This document shows, one piece after another, positions 17,153 to 26,674 of a stretch of DNA of 64,000 nucleotides. The DNA comes from UBA4466 sp963925035 (GTDB taxonomy: Bacteria > Bacteroidota > Bacteroidia > Flavobacteriales_D > Crocinitomicaceae): positions 16,580 through 80,579 of the forward strand of contig CAWUSK010000010.1 in NCBI GenBank assembly GCA_963925035.1, read 5' to 3'. The notes under the pieces are model-generated. The model worked only from the letters and a program-made list of their open reading frames with translations, did no database searches and was not told the DNA's origin. Each line of letters opens with the position of its first letter. Positions within the stretch are counted from its first letter, which is position 1. Both the position numbers and the translations under genes were made by a program.

Positions 17153-18876
17153 GTGTTATAGATTGGACTGTATTAATTGCCACTTTGCTTGCTGTAATTA
17201 CCTATGGCGTTTACAAAAGTAAAAGTGAAAAAACCCTAGACGGTTATTTCAAAAGCAGCAATTCCATGGGTTGGATGTTGATTTTGCTTTCCATAATGGG
17301 AACCCAAGCCAGCGCAATCACCTTCATGTCTGCACCAGGACAAGCATATACAGATGGTATGCGCTTTGTACAATACTATTTTGGATTACCATTAGCAATG
17401 GTCGTTTTGTGCTTTACATTTATTCCGATTTACCACAAACTAAAAGTCTATACTGCCTACGAATTTCTTGAGCAACGTTTTGATGTCAAAGCACGTTCGT
17501 TGGCTTCTATTCTATTCTTAACACAACGTGCACTTTCTACTGGAATTAGTATTTATGCACCTTCAATTATACTTTCTTCCTTGCTTGGTTGGGACATTTA
17601 CTTGACCAATCTTGTGATGGGTGGGTTCCTAATCATTTACACTGTCACAGGAGGAACGAAAGCAGTGACTTACACACAAATGCAACAGTTAATTGTTGTG
17701 TTTATCGGAATGTTTTTGGCCGGATATATGGTCGTTCACATGCTTCCTGAAAACGTTTCCTTCAAAGATGCTTTGCATGTAGCTGGAAAAATGGGAAAAC
17801 TGAATGTGATTGAAACGCATATTGATGTCACAGATTCAGAATGGTGGAAAGACAAATACAACATTTGGAGTGGAGTTATTGGTGGATTTTTCCTAGCGCT
17901 CTCTTATTTCGGAACAGATCAATCACAAGTTGGACGGTATTTAACTGCGAAAAGCACGAAAGAGAGCAGGATTAGTTTGTTGATGAATGGATTAGTTAAA
18001 GTGCCTATGCAATTTGCAATTCTATTGATTGGTAGTTTGGTGTTCGTATTCTACATGTTCTATCAATCCCCTATCTTTTTCAATCAAAAGGAAATAGACA
18101 AAGTCTTAAAGACAGAATACCGTGAAAATTTCCAAGGTTTGCAGGCGAAGAATGATTCACTCAACACGATTCGACAGTTCCAAACAACAGAATTGGCGGC
18201 GGCTTTGAACCGTGAGGACAATCCTAATATTGACATACTTCAAGCATCTTTATTGAACATCGAAGTTGAAGTCAAAGAAGTTCGGGCAGAAGCTTTAGCG
18301 GTCATGAAAAAAGCTGATGCGAGTGCTGATATAAACGATACCAATTACATTTTCCTCTATTTTGTCGTCGAGAACCTACCCAAAGGATTGATTGGACTGC
18401 TAATTGCCATGATTTTCCTCTCTGCTTGGGGAAGTATTGCCGCTGCGTTAAACTCTTTGTCTTCGACTACAGTAATTGATATTTACAAGCGATTATGGGT
18501 GAAAGACAAATCAGAATTACATTATTTTAAAGCGTCACGTTGGTTTACATTTGGCTGGGGAATGTTCTCCATTGCCGTTGCGATGTTCGCCAGTCAACTC
18601 GGAAGTTTAATTGAAGCAGTGAACGTACTCGGTTCGTTGTTCTATGGAACGATATTGGGGATTTTCTTAGTGGCATTTTACATGAAGCGCATTGGAGGGC
18701 AAGCTGTATTTTACGCAGCAATTGTAACGGAAGTGCTAGTGATTGTAATTTATATTTCAGATATAATTTCGTTCCTTTGGTTAAACGTGATTGGATGTTT
18801 ATTGGTGTTAATTATCGCGAGAATTATTCAGTTGTTTATTCCAAAACAAAAGGGACAACAAAAAGTCATTGAATAA
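17149..18876 (+). CDS. Sodium:solute symporter (SSS family)
   Basis: 575 residues, about 13-14 membrane helices. The SSS hallmark is seen in the first third: STGISIYAPSIIL, then VTGGTKAVTYTQMQQLIVVF, and ALSYFGTDQSQVGRYLTAKS near 265. A hydrophilic insert of about 90 residues (320-410), probably a coiled coil, separates late helices. The protein would import a sugar, amino sugar or organic acid with sodium; the substrate is not visible. It overlaps the 36-residue membrane gene by 4 bases and lies downstream of the PIG-L deacetylase, supporting an amino-sugar substrate (inference). Confidence 0.9.
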   Translation: MSVIDWTVLIATLLAVITYGVYKSKSEKTLDGYFKSSNSMGWMLILLSIMGTQASAITFMSAPGQAYTDGMRFVQYYFGLPLAMVVLCFTFIPIYHKLKVYTAYEFLEQRFDVKARSLASILFLTQRALSTGISIYAPSIILSSLLGWDIYLTNLVMGGFLIIYTVTGGTKAVTYTQMQQLIVVFIGMFLAGYMVVHMLPENVSFKDALHVAGKMGKLNVIETHIDVTDSEWWKDKYNIWSGVIGGFFLALSYFGTDQSQVGRYLTAKSTKESRISLLMNGLVKVPMQFAILLIGSLVFVFYMFYQSPIFFNQKEIDKVLKTEYRENFQGLQAKNDSLNTIRQFQTTELAAALNREDNPNIDILQASLLNIEVEVKEVRAEALAVMKKADASADINDTNYIFLYFVVENLPKGLIGLLIAMIFLSAWGSIAAALNSLSSTTVIDIYKRLWVKDKSELHYFKASRWFTFGWGMFSIAVAMFASQLGSLIEAVNVLGSLFYGTILGIFLVAFYMKRIGGQAVFYAAIVTEVLVIVIYISDIISFLWLNVIGCLLVLIIARIIQLFIPKQKGQQKVIE

Positions 18877-18953
18877 TAAGGATAGCGCATGTTTTTTTCT
18901 TTGTAGTAAACCTTTGTACAATTTACTACGAAGAATCAAAGAGCACAAAGGTT

Positions 18954-21900
18954 CTAGAAAAACGCTCTGACTTCCATTCCACCAGCGTGGATAAATTTCG
19001 AATTCTGTGATTTTCGTCCGTTGTATTGAATCGATAATTGTAAGTTTTTGGAAATCGAGCGCTGATAACCCAAATTCCATGTGTAATTCTGACCCGGTTT
19101 TAATCCTTCCAACATTTCAAATCCCAATGTCGAGTTTTGAATTCCTGTATACGTAATATTCACCATTTTAAACCCGCCTTGCAAACTTCCTTTTTGCGCT
19201 TGGTTCAGTTTAAACGTTGTTCCAACTTCGTATACTGTTGAGCGTTCTCCTCCTAAATTTTCAGCGTTTTTCTTTTCGGATGCACGACCGTCCAAGGTAA
19301 TTCTGAATACCGTATTTGGTTGATAAATAAAGCTTGGCTCCACAAAATAGTAACCCAATTGATAATTTCTTCCGGACGTATAATCTGCACTTGATTCCTT
19401 ATCTCCCATCTTCCCTGAAAGTTTAATCGTGAATTTTCGTTTAATGTTCCAGCGCAGCGAAATCTCATTGTATCGATCCGAACGTGAATCAAAACCACTC
19501 GCTAAAAGCGACTTCGTTCTTACATCTTGAAAGCTGTAATCTGCTCCAAAAATACTTGAGGTACGATTGAAGAACAATGTGTTTCGTAGGTTGGATGTAG
19601 TTGAAATTAAGCTTGTATCATTAATTCCAGTTCTAAATGGGTTGAATGAATTTGCTCCATCAAAAACATTTGTTTTACGATTAATTCGCGCTCTCGCTTG
19701 GTCAGAAAAACGAGACAAGAATTTCAAAATTCCCTTTTTGGATGCCCAAATACGTTCTGGTCTCCAGTAGATGGATTGATTGTACTCGTTGGAATACGTT
19801 TTCACATATTCATTACTCGGCGTAAACACACGAATGTATTTTGCCTGATCCACGAACTGCGCAATTTCAAATTCATTCAAATCTTTAATTCCATCACTAT
19901 TGTAATCGTTCCACGTATAAATTCCTTGCCCTGCGTTCACTTCGATGTACAAGAATTCTCTTTTCAATTCCAATCCCGATCCGATTTCATAAAACGTATT
20001 CAATGAAAGTGCTCCCTTCCAAACGCTGACATCGTGTTCTATTCTACCTAACAATGTGTTTTCAGGCGCTTGAGGTAATAAAATAGTATCTTGAATTTTC
20101 AATTCACGGTAACTTGCAATGACATTTAATTTTTGATTTTTCCAAGTATTGATGCGCACTTCTCCACCAATAGACGTTGCTTTTGCCGCACCTTTCAAGC
20201 GTGTACTATCTGAACGTTGGTCATAGCGTTCTCGGTAAAAAACACGGTATTCATTTTTACTCGTGTCGCCATTTGCAATGTAAAATTGATAATCAAAAAA
20301 CTGATAACTGTTCGTATTTAGTATGTCACTTTTAAAGCGATTTACCTCATGATCGTCTTTGTAACCAACACGAATTGGCCCAAGTCTTTGTGAAATATCA
20401 GCTCGGTGACGAATGAATTCATTTTTAGCTACTGCATCACTCGACAAGTAACTGAAATCCCAAATCGCGCTAAATCCTTTTTGTTTCCACTTTCCATCAA
20501 ATGCACCACGCAATCCTTGGTAATCACTCCCAATTAAATATTGTTGACCTTCTAAATTGAAATTTCCATACTTCTTATTGATGAAGTTAGTGCTTAAAAT
20601 AGTAGAAAGCTGATTTCCTTCATACCCTTGATTTCGTGTGTTCCAATCACGGTCAAATTCAACTGCTCGGTATTGTTCAATTGGATTAAAATAACGATCT
20701 CTCGTTTCTAATTCCAATGCTGCTCGCAATGACCATCGTTGCAATGAATCCTTTGTCAAAGGTATGTTTCCAGTAAGTTTTGTTCGTCCGCCGGCACTTC
20801 TATCGTCTCGCCTGTCAAACTTTGAAAAGGTATTGATATCGTTTTTGGTGTACGCCAACTCAGTTTCTAAATTCAGGTACTTATTGAGATTAATACTCAC
20901 ACCGGAAGTAATCATTTGGCGTTGTTTTGGAGTAACTATCAAACGCGATGGTTCATAATCTCCTTGAGAAACACCAGCAATTGGTTGTACCCATTTATAC
21001 ACTTTCCCAAGCGCATTGAAGTTGCTAAAGATATAATCTCCATTGCCCGCACCCACAAATTCAAACGTTGCCCGGTAAACTGCAGTGCTCGGATTTACGG
21101 AATAGACAAGAACAGAATCAACGCCCAAGGAATCAATCATTCTGTACAAATTCTGATTTTCAATAAACCCAATTGAGTCCGTACTTGAAATTCGCGCGAG
21201 TGATAAATCATCTCCTATACTCGCTAGTAATTGTTTTTGTCCCAAGGTAAGGTCTTGCTGTAAGGATTGGTTTTTCGCGTCTTGTTCCGAATAAATATTG
21301 AACCAAAACTTCATCCTTTTAGACGAATAGGTAGTTGAAGTTTGAATCAACGAACGCGCGTAATTTTGATCTGAATATTGAAACTCGATGACAATTCGGG
21401 AATCTTTTGTGATTTGATTTCGAGAGGTAAACGTTACTTCGGACGTGTTATAATTGATGACATAATCAAACTCTTGTCCACGCTCTTTTAATTTTCCATC
21501 GATGTAAACCTTTTCTGTTCCCGACAAAACGATAATATACGGCTCATTTTCTGCTCCTCGTAAGCGATACGGCCCTTGATTTCCTTCAACACCTTGGATA
21601 ATTTGTCGCTGAAATTTTCCTTTCGAAAGTGCGCCACTCAACTGTGTATTCCATGTTTTCAATGTATCGTTCGTCCAGCGATAATTCAGCGTTAAACCCT
21701 GCGCACGTTTTTTGTATTTCAAAAAATATCCTTCTGGCTTATCGAGCCAAAAATCACCTGCAATCATTTTAAAACGATCGTTGTAAATTTGAATAAACAC
21801 CTTGTCAAACTCCTGCAAGGAATTCGTGTTTCCATCTGCCTGAATTGGCAAATTATCGTCCGTTACAGAAGCCAGTAATTTTAAATTTGGTGCTATTTGT

Positions 21901-22397
21901 CCCGATAACTCCAAATTTAAAGAAGAATTTACACCTAAATCTTGGTTGTTTCCAAAAGATATTCCACGCGAAATACTTCCCGACTTATTCAATCCAACAC
22001 CTCCAAAAATATCCGCATTGGAATTATTCGTTCCTATTAAAAAGCGTTCACGCATTCCCTTTTCTTGCGAATAAACTATACTTGTATCTCGTTTTACATA
22101 GACTTTAGATAAATCCATTGGTAACACTCGAAATTTCACATCAATTGATGGACATTCGACATACACTAACAAAGAAGCTTCAGCGTAATTTAAAAAGTAA
22201 TCTCCAAACTCGAGAGGCACGCCGTTGCAGCTGACTTCAAATGAATTTGGATAAATACTTAGGGAGTCCAGTTTGATGATTTTGCCATCATTCACGACTG
22301 TTTTAGAGCGCATATTAGAGGTCTGTGCCACCCCAAAAAATGGAGTCACAAGCAGCAGAAATACGAATAATCGCCTATCGAATAATGACATGAACAC
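18954..22397 (-). CDS. Large outer-membrane beta-barrel protein, function unknown
   Basis: 1147 residues with a signal peptide (about 1-24, FFGVAQ). A region near 125-220 (SGSISRGISFGNNQDLGVNS, then VTDDNLPIQADGNTNSLQEF) matches what I remember as a conserved Bacteroidota surface protein without a name. The rest is alternating amphipathic strands with aromatic ends, ending GGMEVRAFF, a C-terminal Phe as in barrel proteins. There is no TonB box, plug domain or T9SS domain that I can see. One EF-hand-like stretch is present (WNDYNSDGIKDLNEFEIAQ). Single gene. Confidence 0.8.
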   Translation of the reverse strand: MFMSLFDRRLFVFLLLVTPFFGVAQTSNMRSKTVVNDGKIIKLDSLSIYPNSFEVSCNGVPLEFGDYFLNYAEASLLVYVECPSIDVKFRVLPMDLSKVYVKRDTSIVYSQEKGMRERFLIGTNNSNADIFGGVGLNKSGSISRGISFGNNQDLGVNSSLNLELSGQIAPNLKLLASVTDDNLPIQADGNTNSLQEFDKVFIQIYNDRFKMIAGDFWLDKPEGYFLKYKKRAQGLTLNYRWTNDTLKTWNTQLSGALSKGKFQRQIIQGVEGNQGPYRLRGAENEPYIIVLSGTEKVYIDGKLKERGQEFDYVINYNTSEVTFTSRNQITKDSRIVIEFQYSDQNYARSLIQTSTTYSSKRMKFWFNIYSEQDAKNQSLQQDLTLGQKQLLASIGDDLSLARISSTDSIGFIENQNLYRMIDSLGVDSVLVYSVNPSTAVYRATFEFVGAGNGDYIFSNFNALGKVYKWVQPIAGVSQGDYEPSRLIVTPKQRQMITSGVSINLNKYLNLETELAYTKNDINTFSKFDRRDDRSAGGRTKLTGNIPLTKDSLQRWSLRAALELETRDRYFNPIEQYRAVEFDRDWNTRNQGYEGNQLSTILSTNFINKKYGNFNLEGQQYLIGSDYQGLRGAFDGKWKQKGFSAIWDFSYLSSDAVAKNEFIRHRADISQRLGPIRVGYKDDHEVNRFKSDILNTNSYQFFDYQFYIANGDTSKNEYRVFYRERYDQRSDSTRLKGAAKATSIGGEVRINTWKNQKLNVIASYRELKIQDTILLPQAPENTLLGRIEHDVSVWKGALSLNTFYEIGSGLELKREFLYIEVNAGQGIYTWNDYNSDGIKDLNEFEIAQFVDQAKYIRVFTPSNEYVKTYSNEYNQSIYWRPERIWASKKGILKFLSRFSDQARARINRKTNVFDGANSFNPFRTGINDTSLISTTSNLRNTLFFNRTSSIFGADYSFQDVRTKSLLASGFDSRSDRYNEISLRWNIKRKFTIKLSGKMGDKESSADYTSGRNYQLGYYFVEPSFIYQPNTVFRITLDGRASEKKNAENLGGERSTVYEVGTTFKLNQAQKGSLQGGFKMVNITYTGIQNSTLGFEMLEGLKPGQNYTWNLGYQRSISKNLQLSIQYNGRKSQNSKFIHAGGMEVRAFF

Positions 22398-22474
22398 GAA
22401 TGTACAACGTAGAACTCACAAAAATCGTGTTTTTTAGGGATTAAAGTGTCATTTTTTCATTGAAGTCTAATGAC

Positions 22475-22528
22475 GTCCTCCCCCTTTTAATCATAGAAAG
22501 CATTGCTTTCTCTCCTCCAAATGGAGAA
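22475..22528. repeat. Palindromic repeat, copy 1
   Basis: Contains CCTCCCCCTTTTAATC, an inner perfect hairpin GAAAGC-ATT-GCTTTC (22496-22510) and CTCCTCCAAATGGAGAAA. It shares the CnTCCCCCTT, AATC and CCTCCAAA blocks with copy 2 read on the other strand. It sits in the 359-base gap between the outer-membrane protein gene and the divergent histidine kinase gene. Confidence 0.5.
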
Positions 22529-22608
22529 ACAAATTCTACTGCGAAAGTAATTCGAATTAAGTAAAAGGAATTCAAATCAAAAATTGACTTGAACTAATTG
22601 CGAATACT

Positions 22609-22641
22609 CTTCCCCCTTTTGGAGGGCGATTAAGGGGGAAG
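22609..22641. repeat. Palindromic repeat, copy 2 (inverted)
   Basis: Arms CTTCCCCCTT (22609-22618) and AAGGGGGAAG (22632-22641) are perfect 10-base complements around TTGGAGGGCGATT. Together with copy 1 it looks like a REP/BIME-like pair, unusually GC-rich for this genome. Confidence 0.6.
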
Positions 22642-22756
22642 ACAAGCCTGACAAACCAAATCCAAACCATCATCATACCTCGTTTATTCGCTGTTAAAAA
22701 AAGTTAAGCAACGTTAATTCAAGAACGATTCTTTTACTTTCGTTAAAACTGATAGA

Positions 22757-24370
22757 GTGAAAACGATTCGTGTAAATTACATCATTATTCTCGTGATTCT
22801 AGCAATGATAGCATTGTTGCTCATTCAGTTTGTACAATCTGCTCAAATCTATTACCGCAAATCCAACGAATTCAACAAGCGATTTTCAACAACGATGGAA
22901 AGTGTCGCTATTCATCATGAAAAAACCGAAGACATTCGAAAGTTCATGCAATTGGCAAACAAAGATTTTAGCGGTCAATACAAAGATATTTTAAAGGCTG
23001 AGTTTCAGAATTTACTCTCCGCCAAAGAATCTATTTCTATTCAAGACACTTCTATTTTTGAAGATGGCGAAATGCAAAATTTCCTCATCATTCGTGGTCG
23101 AACATATGATTCTATTTCGGGTTTAACTGCAGAACAAAAAGTTTTAGCCAGAGATGTGCGACAATTACGTGATTTATTCCACAACAGTGAAAACAAAATC
23201 AGCAAAGATTCCTTGAAACTAGCCATTCAGCTCGATCAACGTGTAATTCAACAAATTTTCAAAAAAGCACGATTTGTCAATGAAATGATGGTTGAGGCGT
23301 TTCGGAATAATGTGTATGAAGATGCATCAAAACGTATCAATGTTGCCATTTTGGATTCCATTATCCGCCATGAAATAAAAGGGGACGATCTCCCGGATGA
23401 ATTTGAATTTGTCATTACAGACGAAAACGACAATCCACTGGTGTTTGAAAATCCCCCTTCCCATTATGGAACTGTTGTAGATTCGTCAATAACGCATAAA
23501 ACACTGCTTTTTCCTAGTAATCCACTCGACGAAGACCTGTACTTACACATGCGTTTTCCCAGTCAGCATTATTTCCTGCTCAAACAAATGGGAGTTCCTT
23601 TGGCGGTTAATTTAACCTTGATTTTAATCATTGTTTGGGCGATGACTTTTATGTTCAAGACTATTTTGACTCAGAAGAAGTTCTCTGAATTGAAAAATGA
23701 TTTCATAAACAACATGACGCATGAATTCCGAACTCCGATTTCAACGATTTCACTCGCATGTGAAGCAATGAACGATTCGGACATGGTGGGAAAAGAATCT
23801 GCGACCATTCAACCGTACGTGAATATGATCAGTGAAGAAAATAAGCGATTGAGTTTATTGGTGGAGCGAATTTTACAAAGCGGATCGTTGGACAAAGGTG
23901 ATTTGAAAATGCAGGAAGAAATAGTGTTGTTGAATGAAATCATTCACAATGTTGTTCAAAGTGCCAATTTACGAATCAGCAGTGCTGGAGGAAAAATTCA
24001 GTTGGATCTATGTTCCGAATTAATTGAAACGAAAGGCGATCGTATGCATATTACGAATGCCATTTCTAACTTGTTAGACAATGCCATTAAATACAGCAGC
24101 GGCGCTCCAGATATTAAAATCACCTTGAAAAAGGAAGGACGAAAAATTTATTTGACTATCGCTGATAGCGGAATTGGAATAAAAAAAGAACACATTGATA
24201 AAATATTCGATAAATTGTACCGTATTCCAACTGGAAATGTGCACAACGTAAAAGGGTTCGGACTTGGGCTGAGTTACGTTAAAGTAATTGCCGAATTGCA
24301 TAAATGGAACATTGTAGTAAAAAGTAAACCGGAAATTGGTTCTGAATTTACCATCATCATAAAAGATTAA
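22757..24370 (+). CDS. Membrane sensor histidine kinase
   Basis: 537 residues from a GTG start. Transmembrane helix at about 8-27, a periplasmic sensor region of about 250 residues with coiled-coil character and no named domain, a second helix at about 282-302, then the HisKA domain (NDFINNMTHEFRTPISTIS, phospho-His322) and HATPase_c (N box NAISNLLDNAIKYSS, G1 IADSGIGI, G2 GFGLGLSYV). It autophosphorylates and passes phosphate to the response regulator encoded two bases downstream. A -7-like TACTTTCG (22735-22742) lies just upstream. The signal is unknown. Confidence 0.92.
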   Translation: MKTIRVNYIIILVILAMIALLLIQFVQSAQIYYRKSNEFNKRFSTTMESVAIHHEKTEDIRKFMQLANKDFSGQYKDILKAEFQNLLSAKESISIQDTSIFEDGEMQNFLIIRGRTYDSISGLTAEQKVLARDVRQLRDLFHNSENKISKDSLKLAIQLDQRVIQQIFKKARFVNEMMVEAFRNNVYEDASKRINVAILDSIIRHEIKGDDLPDEFEFVITDENDNPLVFENPPSHYGTVVDSSITHKTLLFPSNPLDEDLYLHMRFPSQHYFLLKQMGVPLAVNLTLILIIVWAMTFMFKTILTQKKFSELKNDFINNMTHEFRTPISTISLACEAMNDSDMVGKESATIQPYVNMISEENKRLSLLVERILQSGSLDKGDLKMQEEIVLLNEIIHNVVQSANLRISSAGGKIQLDLCSELIETKGDRMHITNAISNLLDNAIKYSSGAPDIKITLKKEGRKIYLTIADSGIGIKKEHIDKIFDKLYRIPTGNVHNVKGFGLGLSYVKVIAELHKWNIVVKSKPEIGSEFTIIIKD

Positions 24371-24372
24371 TT

Positions 24373-25065
24373 ATGGAAAAAGTGACAAACATATTACTTG
24401 CCGAAGACGATATTAATTTGGGACAATTGTTACAAACGTTTTTGAAAAATAAGGGCTTCAAGGTATCGTTGGCTCAGAATGGAAAAATTGCGTTTGAAAA
24501 ATTCAACCAGGCAAAATACGACTTCTGTATTTTCGATGTGATGATGCCAGAAATGGATGGATTTACCTTAGCAGGTGAAATTCGTGAAATTGACAAACAC
24601 GTTCCAATTCTTTTTCTAACTGCTAAGGCAATGAAAGAAGATAAGCTAGAAGGGTTTACGCTTGGTGCGGATGATTACATGACAAAACCATTCGCGATGG
24701 AAGAATTGTTGGCTCGAATTACTGCCATTTTAAGAAGAACTGACACAACTGTAGAAGGCGAAGAACCAGCAGAAGTTACAGTTGGTAAGTTAAAATACGA
24801 ACCTGAATTTCGATTAATTCACTTGAAAGAAGGCGTGAAGAAATTGACGACAAAAGAGAATCAGTTGCTTCAATTATTGGTGAAAAATCAGAATGAAATT
24901 TTGGACAGAAACGCAACCTTAAGAGCCATTTGGGGTGACGATAATTACTTCAATGGAAGAAGTATGGATGTTTACATCGCCAAGCTTAGAAAAACATTGA
25001 AAGAAGATCCGAACATTGAAATAATGAACGTTCACGGAAAAGGTTTTAAACTCATCGTAAAATAG
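24373..25065 (+). CDS. OmpR-family response regulator
   Basis: 230 residues. Receiver domain with acidic pocket AEDD (10-13), phospho-Asp55 in CIFDVMMPEMDGF, and Lys in DYMTKPF. The C-terminal winged helix (trans_reg_C) contains LTTKENQLLQLLVKNQNEIL and NGRSMDVYIAKLRKTLKED. It is a DNA-binding transcription factor controlled by the kinase upstream, in a two-gene operon. Targets are unknown; the polysaccharide block that follows has its own promoter-like element, so it need not be the target. Confidence 0.94.
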   Translation: MEKVTNILLAEDDINLGQLLQTFLKNKGFKVSLAQNGKIAFEKFNQAKYDFCIFDVMMPEMDGFTLAGEIREIDKHVPILFLTAKAMKEDKLEGFTLGADDYMTKPFAMEELLARITAILRRTDTTVEGEEPAEVTVGKLKYEPEFRLIHLKEGVKKLTTKENQLLQLLVKNQNEILDRNATLRAIWGDDNYFNGRSMDVYIAKLRKTLKEDPNIEIMNVHGKGFKLIVK

Positions 25066-25078
25066 TTCCAACTTTTAG

Positions 25079-25086
25079 TACTTTTG
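25079..25086 (+). promoter_or_regulatory. -7 element before the flippase gene
   Basis: TACTTTTG fits TAnnTTTG exactly, 52 bases before the ATG at 25139. No clear -33 TTG is seen. Confidence 0.45.
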
Positions 25087-25138
25087 CGCCGTTCTTTAGA
25101 GAAGTGGAATTATCACTTCTTCTCTGCTAATTGAAACG

Positions 25139-26578
25139 ATGCAAAAAAAGTTTATTTCAAATCTTGCCTTTCTGGTGATCCTCAATTTTTTGGTGAAACC
25201 GATTGCTATTTTTGGAATTGACGCAACCGTTCAAAATCAAGTTGGAGCAGACAGCTACGGAATTTATTTTTCCTTATTGAATTTCTCCATGTTGTTCAAT
25301 ATCATTCTCGATTTTGGAATCAACAATTTCACGACAAAAAACATAGCGCAATATCCACACATCGCCTCCAAATACATTGGTAAAATACTGATATTTCGAT
25401 TGATATTATTTGTTTTTTACGCCGTGTTCAGTTTTTCAATCGCCTTTGTATTGAATTGGAACACTTACGAATTGTACCTACTCAGCTTTTTAGTGCTCAA
25501 CCAAATGTTGGTGACGTTTATCGCTTACATCCGAAGTCATTTCAGTGGATTATTACTGTTTAAAACAGAAGCGATACTTGGAATTTTAGACCGTTTGCTG
25601 CTTATCTTTATCTGTGGAGCTGTGTTATACTTCCCGGTTAGCAATGTTCCGTTTAAAATCGAATGGTTCATTTGGATTCAAACAATTTGCTACAGCATTA
25701 CCTTAATTATTGGGTTTATTCTTCTTTTTGGGAAAATCAAACTGCCGAAACTGAAATACAACGCAGCGTTTTCCATTGCTATTATTCGCAAAAGCTTCCC
25801 GTATGCTTTGCTTATTTTGTTGATGATGGTTTATACGCGTGTCGATTCAGTAATGATAGAACGAATGCACATCAACGGAAAAGCAGAATCGGCCTATTAC
25901 GCCAAAGGATTTAGATTGGTGAACGCCTTCTTTATGTTCGCCATGTTGTTTTCTAACCTACTTCTTCCGCTCTTTTCACGTATGTTTCAGAATAAGGAAG
26001 ACGTATCACCACTATTTTCTACAGCATCTAAACTGTTAGTTGGAGGTTCCATTTTATTGGCAATTGTCAGCTTTTTCAATTCAGAATACCTTTTGAGTCT
26101 AATTTACACGAATGAAATTGAAGTCAGCAGTCCGAGTTTTCAATTGTTGATGATTAGCTTTATCGGCATGTGTTCCACGATCATTTTCGGAACTTTACTC
26201 ACTGCAAAAGGAAACATGAAATTTTTGAACGCTGCGGCGGGAATTGGAATCGTAATCAATTTTGGAATTAATTTTTATCTCATTCCAATTTACGGAGCAA
26301 CAGGTGCTGCTATTGCAACTTGCATTACCCAAACCATCGTTTCAGGAATTCAATTGGCGTATTGTATCAAGGAATTAAAAATCCCATTCTCTGCAGTGTT
26401 TATGATCAGATTCGTTTTGTTCGTAGGCAGCCTATTTGCAATGAGCTACTTCATCCACGTTGATTCTATTCTACTTTTATTTGCCGTATTGCTGCTTGCA
26501 TTTATTTCAATGATTGTCTTCCGATTTATCGATATAAAAGCACTTTACCACATTGTAAAAAGCAACAGTGAAGAATAA
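25139..26578 (+). CDS. Polysaccharide flippase (Wzx/MurJ-like, MOP superfamily)
   Basis: 479 residues with about 14 membrane helices. The N-terminal half resembles the polysaccharide-synthesis family (FLVILNFLVKPIAIFGID, DFGINNFTTKNIAQ), and the C-terminal half has AAAGIGIVINFGINFYLIPI and GATGAAIATCITQTIV, typical of Wzx-type exporters. It should move lipid-linked oligosaccharide units across the inner membrane. First of a set with Wzz-like and O-antigen ligase/polymerase genes, which fits envelope glycan assembly. Confidence 0.88.
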   Translation: MQKKFISNLAFLVILNFLVKPIAIFGIDATVQNQVGADSYGIYFSLLNFSMLFNIILDFGINNFTTKNIAQYPHIASKYIGKILIFRLILFVFYAVFSFSIAFVLNWNTYELYLLSFLVLNQMLVTFIAYIRSHFSGLLLFKTEAILGILDRLLLIFICGAVLYFPVSNVPFKIEWFIWIQTICYSITLIIGFILLFGKIKLPKLKYNAAFSIAIIRKSFPYALLILLMMVYTRVDSVMIERMHINGKAESAYYAKGFRLVNAFFMFAMLFSNLLLPLFSRMFQNKEDVSPLFSTASKLLVGGSILLAIVSFFNSEYLLSLIYTNEIEVSSPSFQLLMISFIGMCSTIIFGTLLTAKGNMKFLNAAAGIGIVINFGINFYLIPIYGATGAAIATCITQTIVSGIQLAYCIKELKIPFSAVFMIRFVLFVGSLFAMSYFIHVDSILLLFAVLLLAFISMIVFRFIDIKALYHIVKSNSEE

Positions 26579-26647
26579 TTTTCGCTTTTATTCCATTCTA
26601 CATAATAAATTGCTTCATTCTTAGTTAATACAATCAGTTATAAAAAT

Positions 26648-26655
26648 TAACTTTG
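26648..26655 (+). promoter_or_regulatory. -7 element before the Wzz-domain gene
   Basis: TAACTTTG matches TAnnTTTG, 19 bases before the ATG at 26675. No good -33 element is visible. Confidence 0.5.
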
Positions 26656-26674
26656 CAGACCAAAAATTGATACT

